Origin: Burhinus oedicnemus
Taxonomy: Eukaryota; Chordata; Aves; Charadriiformes; Burhinidae
NCBI GenBank assembly: GCA_008921705.1
Contig: VFFE01007854.1
Coordinates: 375,214 to 439,213 of the forward strand
DNA length: 64,000 bases
Direction of reading: 5' to 3'
A program made the position numbers and the translations under genes. The notes beneath the pieces were generated by a model. It ran no database searches. It was not told where the DNA came from and was given only the letters and a program-made list of their open reading frames with translations. This document shows positions 11,297 to 20,689 of this stretch, one piece after another. The stretch's first letter is position 1, and the number at the start of each line of letters is the position of its first letter.

Positions 11297-11892
11297 TAGA
11301 ATCATTAAGGTTGGAAAAGACCTTTAAGATCATGGACTTGTTGGAGCGACATGGACGTTGGAGCAGGTCCAGAGGAGGGCCACAAAGATGATCAGAGGGC
11401 TGGAGCACCTCTGCTGTGAGGACAGGCTGAGAGAGTTGTGGTGGCTCATCCTAGAGAAGAGGAGGCTCCAGGGAGACCTTGTAGCAGCTTTCCAGTATCT
11501 GAAGGGGGCCTGCAAAAAAGCTGGAGAGGGACTTTTGACAAGGGCATGTAGTGATAGGACGAGGGGTGATGGCTTCAAACTGAAGAGAGCAGATTTAGAT
11601 TAGATCTCAGGAAGAAATTTTTCACTCTGAGGGTGGTGAGACACTGTCCCAGGTTGCCCAGTGAAGCTGTGGCTGCCCCATCTCCGGAGGTGTTCAAGGC
11701 CAGGTTGGATGAGGTTTTGATCAACCTGGTCTAGTGGGAGGTGTCCCTGCCCATGGCAGGGGGGTTGGAACTAGGTGATCTTTAAGGTCCCTTCCAACCT
11801 AAACCATTCTATGATTCTATGATCATCGGGTCTAACTGTAAACATAACACTGCCAAATCCACCACTAAACCATGTCCCTAAGTGCCACATCA
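11297..11892 (-). mobile_element. Older CR1 3' fragment, split by a younger CR1
   Basis: Two pieces of one minus-strand CR1 3' end flank the insert. The left piece, 11297-11333, is TAGAATCATTAAGG ending in CTTTAAGATCAT. The right piece, from 11821, is GATCATCGGGTCTAACTG followed by AACACTGCCAAATCCACC. Joined at the shared GATCAT they follow the usual order of a CR1 3' region. The span given includes the inserted element. Confidence 0.88.
11334..11820 (+). mobile_element. Younger CR1 LINE inserted into an older CR1
   Basis: A plus-strand CR1 starts near the 'ttggagcaggtccagaggag' part of ORF2 and ends in ACTAGGTGATCTTTAAGGTC and ATTCTATGATTCTAT. It is flanked by GATCAT on both sides (11328-11333 and 11821-11826), a possible 6-base target duplication or junction microhomology. 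The ORF2 C-terminal frame is visible ([29 protein letters not shown]). It breaks at about 11583 with a one-base loss, after which the frame stops. A 5'-end irregularity is described among the findings. Confidence 0.93.
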
Positions 11893-11899
11893 TATATTA

Positions 11900-12669
11900 A
11901 TATAACTGCAACTCTTTGAGGGCCACAGTCCCTAGCTGAAATTACAAGAGCGTTATTACAATTGATAAAGATCAAATTCAGACCTGGCTTCCTGGTGCAA
12001 GAATTACTTCTAATAAATTCACTACTAAAATTGTCACATTTTCTTTGGTGAATATTCCTTAGTATTCACTTGAGTTTGCGCATTTTCTTCTCTGTCAATG
12101 AACTATTTTGATAGATGTTGATGGGGAGAGATCACAGGGGAGTGACAAATGCTGCTGCGATGCTTTCCTTTCAAGCAATAACTGAAAGAGCACCATTTCT
12201 TTGCAGAATTCTTGTGTAATCTTAGCCACTTTTAATTCTGTCCTTATTGTGTTGCTTTCCTAGTGACAAAATTTGACAAAATGTCTCTCTAGAAAAACAC
12301 GAAACTGAACAAGAACTTACTTTAAAAGCATAGGTCCTGCATATAACCCAGCAGCCAAAACACCCTCCGTTATAGAGGAAACCAGCAAGACCTTTGCAAA
12401 ATAAAGAAGGTGGAACATGTTCCTCACTCCCACTTTGCTCACGTACTTAGACCAAAAGTCAGTGTGAAAAGCTTGGCTTTGTACTCACCTGCAGGTTAAC
12501 CGGGGCAAGCAAACGAAGTCCCTAATGCATGTCAAACCACCGCTGTGGGTGTGGGTGTGACACATGAGTACACTGATTTGCACCGTACTTCAGTTACCCA
12601 ACCGTCATCTTGGGTAATTTGCTCCACTGCCATGGCATGAGAAGCCTTGCTCAAGGTCCTGCCTGTAAT
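11900..12669. other. Unique DNA, no gene seen
   Basis: About 0.75 kb between the nested CR1 and a CORE-SINE. No repeat family or coding signature was recognised. Confidence 0.4.
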
Positions 12670-12785
12670 GAGACATTGTCCTTGCCCCAGAGAGCTTGCA
12701 GCTGTAGGGACAAAGACAGCAAGAAGGGGGGGAAATAATGGGGAAACTATTGCCCAGGGTCATAAAACAGGCCAGTGCTGGAAAG
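12670..12785 (-). mobile_element. CORE-SINE/MIR-like element (minus strand)
   Basis: ATTGTCCTTGCCCCAGAGAG and GCTTGCAGCTGTAGGGACAA come first, then AATGGGGAAAC, TTGCCCAGGGTCA and CAGGCCAGTGCTGG. This follows the antisense order of an ancient CORE-SINE ('cttgccccaaagagcttaca', 'gaaactgaggcacag', 'gcccaaggtcacacagc', 'ggtcagtggcagagctggg'). It is a tRNA-derived, Pol III-type SINE family shared by amniotes and long inactive. Confidence 0.65.
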
Positions 12786-12799
12786 AAAAGCGTTTCTCT

Positions 12800-13610
12800 C
12801 TCTTTCTACTGAGCCCATGCTGCTGTTGAGGTAGACGTGGTGAGGACATGTCTAGTCCTGGGGTTTTTAGGCACATTTCTGTATTTGTTATTTTAGCATA
12901 GTTATGAAGTTTTAGGTCAGGCACTGCGTAACTGTTGGTTCTCAGCCTAAGGTAAACTACTTCTTGGTGTCCTCAGGATTTTAAACTTGTGTTAGGTAAA
13001 ACATGTTAAAGCATAGCTAAGCTGCTCCAGCTCGCTAACCAGGGCAAAAATACAGGGAAGAGAGGTCCTTCAGTTTTGCCCTAAGGCAAACTCATGGCGA
13101 GGTGGGGTTCAGGGATGGAGGACTGACCTCAGCAAATTCACCCCAGTCAAAATAAAATGCTTTCTCTTTATTATAGTTTCACCTCAGGATAACTCAGGCA
13201 CCTCAGTCATTCTGAGGTTAAGAGAAAAACCCCAAACACAGCTTTTTCAGCAGCAAAGGCAAGCCCTAACTGTAGACCTAGCTCAAGGGCTCACCTTCAC
13301 TTTGGGATGCTTGGTAGATCAGCACTGCCAATTAGTTAAATGCATTACAAAAATAATTGTGGGTATTCCTTCAGAGCCTACCCATCTCTTCTCGTTTCAG
13401 ACTAAGTTCATTTTTGGTGTAAATGAGCCAGGATTTAGCCAATGCATTGAGTGAGCGGGGAAGGTAGCAGTCCCCGAAATAAACTGGCAATAATTAGGAG
13501 CACATTTTCTAGAGCTACCCGCGTGTGGAGGTCTGTGAACTGTCTCTAAAACAGGAGCAAGGAGGTTTCATCGGAAACAGCAGTTCTTCTACAGCCTTCA
13601 GGTGCAGCAT
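12800..13610. other. Unique DNA, no gene seen
   Basis: There is no recognised repeat or coding signature. The interval ends at a 17-base T run. Confidence 0.4.
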
Positions 13611-13619
13611 TTGGACGAC

Positions 13620-13636
13620 TTTTTTTTTTTTTTTTT
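13620..13636. repeat. Poly-T run
   Basis: Seventeen consecutive T, followed within 20 bases by a C-rich stretch (CACCCCCCTCCACCCCCCC). The C-rich part has too few tracts to make a standard four-run quadruplex or i-motif. Confidence 0.9.
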
Positions 13637-13920
13637 CCAATACAAAAAGCCACCCCCCTCCACCCCCCCGGCTTGCACTAGATTGAACCAAGCCTGAGCA
13701 AAAGCTGGGGCTGGCAAAGCTCCAGCCGAGTGCAGAGGGTATGCTCAAAAGCAGGAAGCTGTGGCAAAGCTGAGTCGCTGAAAAGCTACTGGAGCTAATA
13801 TATTGTGGTCATGGGGATAGGCAGCAGCATCTGAGTAGCGATGGGAAGACTCAAAAGCACCTTCAAAACAGGTTTGAAAAATACTGCTGATCTCTGCACT
13901 TTGACTGGGCTTTTGTGCTC

Positions 13921-14230
13921 ACGGTTACGCTTGAAGCATTTAGACCGACTTTTGCGTTGACGGTCTGGAGCGGCGCATGTAGCTCATCCCTACGTGCGAC
14001 CGGTGCCTTGCAGAAGCCTCGTTTGCTGCCCGTGCACCGAAACGCAGAGGTAGGCTTTGAAGGTGAAAGGGATGCGTAGGATTGGGTTCATCTGGCAGCA
14101 TTTGTGACGGCATCTGGGGCAAAGCAGGTCGTAAACACTCGCTGGTGAATAGCTGCCTTCCCCGCCTCTTCCCGTGGCAGCCTGAAAAGCCAGACGTACA
14201 CTCGTGGATTGACTAATTCTTTTACGGGGT
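13921..14230. promoter_or_regulatory. CpG-rich patch (CpG-island-like)
   Basis: I count about 23 CpGs in about 310 bases at roughly 50% GC, so observed/expected CpG is close to 1. That is far above the surrounding sequence. Lack of CpG decay usually means the site is unmethylated in the germ line, as at promoters, enhancers or orphan CpG islands. No transcription start site, exon or tRNA-type promoter could be tied to it. A 102-codon minus frame here has a CPRCRHKCC stretch but no recognised domain. The regulatory function is inference. Confidence 0.35.
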
Positions 14231-14299
14231 GGAAAAAAAGGTACTGGCTGTGAAGCTAATAAAAAACACCAGGTGGTCAAGATATCATGGAGGCCCATT

Positions 14300-15440
14300 G
14301 TTCTAGGAGATTGTTGCGTTCATTAATATGACCTGCGATCATGAGAACAGGATGCATAATATTGCCATGTGAGATAGGGAGCGGGGAGATGGAAGGGGTG
14401 AGGTAAGATGTCCCTTTCCTTCTCTGGCCACCCTTGGGAGGGGGGCAGGAGTGGCCGTGTTTCAGATCTGAAGAACTGCTGCAAGCTGAGATAAAGGGAG
14501 AACTTCCACCAGTTTCTCAGGGGAGAGGTAGCTGCCACCAAAATGCCACGGTTCTTTAGAGAGCTGCAGCCAGCACATGTGGAGGGAGGGACAAGCTCCT
14601 GTCTCCATACCCAAACTGTGTTCTCTGCTGCTCTGGGTGCCTGTAGGTACCTGCCCTTGAGCTGTCTTTTTTTGGTTATGGCCTGAGACACCATCTCTTA
14701 GTGTTTCTTTTCACATGTTTCTCAGAGCCTGGGGTGGTCATAACAAACCACCTGTGCCTGATGGAGACACAGATGTAATTTCTGTGGTCCTTACTCTACT
14801 GAGGGTCAGAAAATACGTGAAGGTCCAAGACACCACTTGTCCCAGCTGTCTGCTTTGTACTGACCTGTGGACCCTGGACAAACCAACCAGGAATTACTGA
14901 TAACCTGCGTGCTGTTTTTATGTGTTTTGTAGCTTGCCAGCAGTGCCCTGCTCTCAGGTGGAGGAAACTGTGAACACGTGTCAAGTGGGTTAGTGGAGCT
15001 GTGTCAAAACCCGCTCTCAGATTGTGCTCACTGCTTGCCCATCATCTGGGCTATAAACCCAAATCCTCACCTGTCTAACCATAAGTGCATATAAGAAGGA
15101 CCTGGTTGAAGGACAGAAGTAGGTGCTCAGACAAGTGATGGAAGTTGAGTGGGATGGGTCTGGACTTAACAGGCCACCTCAGGGCTCTGTGGAGGGTGGT
15201 GCTTTGTGTCTGCTTTGTGTCCTAGTGTGGGCCCAAGGCAGTTGGGATGAAAGAGCTGGGGCCTTTCTGGGTAGCTGGGTCCTTTGTGCCAAATCTTCAG
15301 CCAGCGAGGTGACCAAGGAGAGTGTGGTGATGGAGCTGGTATCGTCAAGCCTGCTCTTACATCCCAACACAGAAGTAGCTTTGTATCAGCTGCACAGAGT
15401 GCAAAACACACTGTCTGGTCCAAAATATCTTCCATGCTGT
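14300..15440. other. Unique DNA, no gene supported
   Basis: There is no recognised repeat. Open frames on both strands overlap one another, including the start of a 183-codon plus frame at 15123-15674. None has a recognised domain, so none is called. Confidence 0.4.
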
Positions 15441-15442
15441 TC

Positions 15443-15508
15443 CTCTGCTGTGGGATCACATTCAGGGATTGCACACTCTGCTGTGGGATCACATTCAGGG
15501 ATCACATG
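15443..15508. repeat. 33-bp tandem duplication
   Basis: The block CTCTGCTGTGGGATCACATT plus CAGGGAT occurs at 15443-15469 and again at 15476-15502. The 27 bases are identical and the period is 33. Because the period is a multiple of three, it keeps the open frame 15123-15674 and gives the peptide repeat SAVGSHSGI twice. The identity suggests a recent duplication. Confidence 0.9.
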
Positions 15509-17420
15509 CTCAGCATCACTCTCAGATGGTGAGTCGAGGAAACAAAGAAATGAAGAGCGAAAAATCTTTCTTTTTCCTAGAGAGTATGCTCTGCAGCTTG
15601 CCCTAGAAGCAGAGTTAAAAAAAAAAAAGAAAAAGAAAATAATTTATGTTGGCTTGAGCTGTGGTTTGGAATGAGAAAAGGAGAAAAGAAACAAAACAAA
15701 AACACTGGCCCACAAAGAAGAGAAAACAGGAAAGGAAAAGAACAAAACATCCTGTACACAGCAGCCAGTCAGTCGAGGAGGGAGGGTCCGTGTCCTCTGC
15801 GTTCCTCTGCTGAAGTGGGCACCGGCAGCCTTCATCAAGTCTGCGTTGCTCAAACCTTTCCTTTCCTTTCTTCAACCTTTCCACTCACTTGATCGTATGA
15901 TGTCTCCTGTCGGTCCCTGAGCTGGATCAGCAGAACCAAAGGTGGTTTCGGACCTTCTCTCCTCTCTACATGCCGTTTTGTGAGGAGTGAGAGCAGCACG
16001 GCATCTGCAGGCTGTACCATTCCTGGCTCCTTTTCTGGGATGAGTATCAGGGAGCCCAGCTCCCCAGTGGTCACCCACAGATGTAAGCTCACCTTGCCCT
16101 GCTCCAAGACGAGGGGCAAGCACCAAGCCTGAGGCTGTCGTGCAGTCAGCACCCTATTGTGGATGAGCTAACAAAATATATAGCCTGAACTGGAGCCGGC
16201 CCTGAGCCTAGGCTGAGAAACTCAGGTCTCTCTGCACCTGCCTTGGTGAAAATGGCTCTTTTTCTTCATTGCAACAGCTAACCTGGGGACAAAACCAGTG
16301 TGGAGACCTTCACTGTTGTCTCAGCTCAAGAAGGAGCCAGTTTGCAGGGTGGGGTGGCTGGGATGGGTCTGACAGGGAGGTTGAAACCCATTCTGCTTGT
16401 GTTGTTCATTCCGAGGTGAGGAGGGAACATGATGAATTAGGTCTGTTAATACAGCATCTTTCTGGAGGTCTACAAGATGCGTGCTAACAGGAGTTTTGAT
16501 GGGGGCAAACCCCTTCTTTAAGGGATGTTTTACTAAGCCCAGTTGAACACTAGTCAGGTGCCCCTCTCCTGGTCATTGTTTGTGTGGTCTTGTTGAAGTG
16601 GATGTGATTTCCCCCAAAACCCATAAATGTCACTTCTTAATCAGCTCCAGAGTTACTGCCTCCTTCTCCAAGCAGGCTGCATGCATGAATCTATCACTGA
16701 GCTGTGGGAGCTAATCCCCTCCCCTGCCTTTCCTTCTGGAGAAGGTAAAATTAGTTTTTGAAATAGGGGCAGAACGTTTCCAACGAGTGGTGGACGTGGT
16801 CCCGTAGCTGGGAAGTCAGGCACACTACTTCTGCCCCGTCACAGGCAGAAGGGGAGGACGGACACTTCATGTACCAGCAAGAGGCGAAGCCTCAATCAGT
16901 TCCCCAACAGCTGGTCCTCGTCGCACGGTCCTTGAGGTTAGCTAAACTGGCATGAAAGTGCACACAGCTTCTCCCTAGGCAACTTCACTAAACGATGAAG
17001 GCAACCTATGAGAGGTGATAGCACATTCAGCTTCTCCCATGCATTTTGCCTTGGTTCTCCCTCTAAAAGTACTCCAGGGGAGTCTTTTTTTCCCTCTGCT
17101 TTTCCTGTTGATGTTCTCTCTACTGAAAGCTTAGAAGAAAATGTTCATTTAAGAACAGATGTAGCAGATACAATTTGAACTAGCTTCCCCCTCCCCCAAA
17201 ATCCCTTAAACTTGGGGAAAGACATTTTTAATAATGATGTGTTAGTTATTTAGGTGTTTTAAGAGGTGCTGCCTTCATACAATATCATTTACTACAATCC
17301 CCTGCTATCCCTTGTCCTCTCATTTCCACCCCCTGCCATCCCATACCTTCTTTTCCAGCTTGTTTATTTTAGAGTGCAAAGCTACTTAGAATTATTTATT
17401 TTTGGATCAGCTACTGATTC
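15509..17420. other. Unique DNA with A-rich tracts
   Basis: A-rich runs occur at about 15615-15645 and a purine-rich part near 15670-15745. Nothing coding or repeat-derived was recognised in the remaining 1.7 kb. Confidence 0.4.
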
Positions 17421-17603
17421 ACTTAGTGACTAACTCATTTCATCACTCGATGCCTCACTTTACCTATACATTAAGAAGGATTAATAGTACCTACTTTTCA
17501 GGGCTGTTAGCAGTCTAAATTAATTCATGCTTATAATGTTTATAAAGAGATTTGAGATCCTTGGTTACTGGAGGCTAGGGAGCTGCAAAGTATCTTATTT
17601 TTA
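17421..17603 (+). mobile_element. CORE-SINE/MIR-like element (plus strand)
   Basis: The order GATGCCTCACTTTACC, AATAGTACCTACTTTTCAGG, TTTATAAAGAGATTTGAGAT and GCAAAGTATC matches the sense strand of MIR/CORE-SINEs ('gcctcagtttccccatctgt', 'aatagtacctacctcacagg', 'tgtaaagcgctttgagatcc'). The 3' 'tttgagatcc' part is the version common in reptile and bird genomes. It is an old inactive SINE. Confidence 0.75.
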
Positions 17604-17609
17604 CTTAAT

Positions 17610-19595
17610 AGTGGGGTTTTTTTGGTGTAACTTTGTATTATAAAAGCACGAGAAACCTTGCAATTAGTTAGAGAGTCTATTATTCCCAGGGCTTAGTTTA
17701 TATTCCAGTTCAGATACGAGCATTTTGTCTGCATATTTTTTGCCCTGATGTTTCAATCAGAGGTAATGTCCTGACCTCCTTTGCTGAGAAATATCGGATG
17801 TTGGGAAATGCAGCAATGAATATCACAGGGTGGATGACAGAGCTTTGCGGTGTTGTTTGGTGCTCTTAAAAAAGCTGACGTGCTCTTCTTCAGAGGTGAC
17901 TGCATTTTGTCGTTAATTCTGCAAAATATGGAGTCAGAAAGCCAAAAAGATAGACTTAACATTAAAATTTGTGACAGTACTGTGCATTTACCGGAAACAT
18001 TTTGTCGGCATTGTGGGAGATTGCTGTGAGTCTATCAGGAAGAGTGAAAGGACAGCAAACCAGGAGAATGCAGAAGTGGAGTGTCTCTAAATGAAGCCTG
18101 AAATCATCTTGCAATTATTTCGTGTTTACTGAGCATTCTGCCAAATGATAGTGCCAGTGACCACACCTGCTACTGACACCACATTGCTATGCAAATATTA
18201 CTTACAGAAGGGATATATTTGGACTTGAATATCAGTACGTGGACAGATCATCAGTTTGGTTATGCTAAAAATAGCTGCACTGAAATGATGAGAGATTTCT
18301 TATTCTGTTGCCTCATCTCTTATGGGTAGACTTGACCGGTTTGTGTAATGCAGAAAATGCAGTTTTGGGGAAAATAAGTGGGTGAGATACCCCTCCCAGT
18401 GAAGTTAACAGAAGTCTTGTCTTTGATGTTCATGGGTGTAGACTTTCACCCTCAGTCTTGTTGCCACTGGACCAATGGCCACACTTTAAAATCCAACACT
18501 GTGGATTCCCATCTCTCGGTGGAGGAGCCAAGCAGGCTGACAAAGCAGTTGCAGTATCAACAAGATGGGTTTTGTGCTGCCTGATCCAAGGGCAGTTACA
18601 CACACCGGTCTTCTAACATCATGTAGAAGAGCTGCGGCGTGTGAGATGAACCAGTTGCTGACAGCAACTGGGGACCACTGGCCCTGCCCTCAGCCCTGTC
18701 TATGGGAATGGTGGGAATTGCTTCCACAGTGGCTATGGTCTGCCCTGATGGGAGAACTGGTGAGCTTTCTGATTGCGTGTGTCTAGCATCACAAAACACA
18801 GTAGCCAGAATATGGCCCAAAACAAGGCCTCCCTGTGACAAGAACTTTATTTTCTGGACTTAGCCTGTTAGCTGTTGCCCTTTTTTTTAAATCTTGGCAG
18901 ACTGCAATAATTATCCAGATGACATATATCAGGAGGCCACGAATTATTAACAATTAACCCCGTTCTGGAGTCACTGCCAAATATTTGTTGGTTCGTAGAG
19001 GAAGTCTAAGTGAGTAAACTATGCTGAGTGACAATAGCTCTGCTTCCCAGCCAGACTGAACAGCTCGTAATGTAACTCAAACGTTTCCTCTTTCCAAGCT
19101 TGCTTATAAAAGAGCAGACAAGGAAAGGGCAAAAAGGACGTTTAGAGGAACGCGAGACGAAAAACAACCAGTGATGTAATGTACTTTCTAAACTAAACAT
19201 AAGGCATGCACTGTTGCAGCCATTTAAATAATGATTAAAAAAACCCTCAAAACAAATACACACACAACTTTGTCCACTTGGTCCTGAATACTGAAAGAAA
19301 AAGTGTGAGCAATACTGTGTTGGATATCTAGGAAATACTTGCCTTGCGCTACCCATGTCCTGACTCATCTCTGCTCCTGGTAGAGAGAAACACCAAAAAG
19401 TAGAAAAGTTGGATGAGATAGAGGGCATAGCGCTGTGCATGGGAACCAGAGCACACAAGGCAGAGGAGCAATAGAAATATCATAGGACCATCTTATGTGG
19501 TCCTACAAGGCCCAGCTGAGATGATGACTCCATTGTGCCAATGCACAGTAAAGGGCTTTGGAAAGAGCTTAGAAGTTGAATCAATAGGATAGCGA
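17610..19595. other. Unique DNA, no gene seen
   Basis: About 2 kb without recognised repeat or gene. A 150-codon minus frame at 19006-19458 has no recognised domain. Confidence 0.4.
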
Positions 19596-19601
19596 GAGGA
19601 G

Positions 19602-19862
19602 GATTAATTTACAACCCCATTTCACAGAAGGATAACTAAAGTATGGAAAGATCAAAGCCTCTTTGCTGCCTACGCTTTTCCACATGTCTAATCTGGCCTG
19701 TTCACTGACACCACTTATGACGGCAGAGTTAAGTAGGTGCATTGGTGTTTTCAGGATCGGGACCGATGTGTCTTGCCCAAAATCACAGAGGAAGTGTGTA
19801 GGAATAATACCCAGATGTCTCGAGTCCCGCATCGTTCTCTCAACCACAAAACCATCCTTCCT
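19602..19862 (-). mobile_element. CORE-SINE/MIR-like relic, apparently split
   Basis: The antisense MIR order is present in two blocks. The first is about 19602-19650 (ACCCCATTTCACAGAAGG, then ACTAAAGTATGG). The second is about 19764-19862 (TGTCTTGCCCAAAATCACAG, CCAGATGTCTCGAGTCCC, then TTCTCTCAACCAC). In an intact element the two blocks would be adjacent. About 110 bases of unrelated sequence separate them, which suggests an insertion or a different, longer SINE variant. Confidence 0.55.
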
Positions 19863-20464
19863 GTCTCTGCATAAAGATAGAGCCGAGAGAAGTGATTTTA
19901 TGTACACATGCACATACGCAGAGTGCCTTATAAGGAGTATAGGCACACTAAGGTGAAAGTTTCACTAGAAATCACATAAATTCAGTAAGTCTTAGAGTGA
20001 TTTTTTTTATAAAGCAGCCTTGTTTCTCTTTCTCTTGTTTCTCCTCCAACTTTCTCCCATTTCAGGCATCACAACAGCACTTGCTTATATGAGGTTTCTG
20101 ACCGTATTTTATGGAATGAAAGAAAAATCACATGAATCTGAGCTGGAGCGAAGCCATAGAGCTTGATTTCATAATGCGAATCATTACAACTTTGGTGCAT
20201 CTGGTATGAGTCACTGGTATACCTCATTGAATTTCTTTGTATATGGAGTGAATCCTTTTCTCTGGGAGGGTCCAAAGTAGAAACAATGAGAAACTGGTCC
20301 TCCTTCTGCCCTGAACACTCGGGTTCAATACAAACAGTGACAACTTAGATAAAGTCACCCAGCAGACTTAGGTTAGAGTTGATAGAGCAATTCTGTGTTA
20401 AACTAGCACACAGCTGGGCTATGTTTTCAAGGGGTCTTTGATAGAAATCCTTAAGAAATTGGTA

Positions 20465-20676
20465 GACGACAAGTTCAACGCATAAAAAAGGAAGAGGTTC
20501 CTCTTTCGCTGTGTCACTGAGCAGTGGAATTCCTTGCTGCTGCGAACTGGATTAGATAAACAGCTGCACAAATCTGTGCAAGAAAAGATCATCTAGGGCT
20601 GTGGATTACAAAGATACATTTCTGGCTCAAGAAGTCTCTGAGCCACAAGTTGCTTGGATGAGGGAGAGAAGACTAC
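20465..20676 (+). mobile_element. Ancient CR1/L3-like LINE 3' fragment
   Basis: The interval reads like the C-terminal and 3' part of an old sauropsid CR1. It has 'gtggaattccttgctgctgc', then a GGATTAGATAAAC segment, then CATCTAGGGCTGTGGATTAC, then a part like TCAAGAAGTCTCTGAGCC. The same order occurs in old CR1 families of reptiles. No frame survives and the 3' end is unclear, so subfamily and boundaries are approximate. Confidence 0.5.
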
Positions 20677-20689
20677 ATTAGTGAACTCC

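Noticed and set aside
13990..14298. Minus frame with CPRCRHKCC as a zinc-binding protein
   Set aside because: The cysteines do not follow a known finger spacing over the rest of the frame. GC-rich chance frame within a CpG patch is more likely.
15123..15674. 183-codon plus-strand frame
   Set aside because: No recognised domain, ends in a poly-K tract from an A-run, and overlaps several equally plausible frames on the other strand. Frames of this length are expected by chance in 64 kb.
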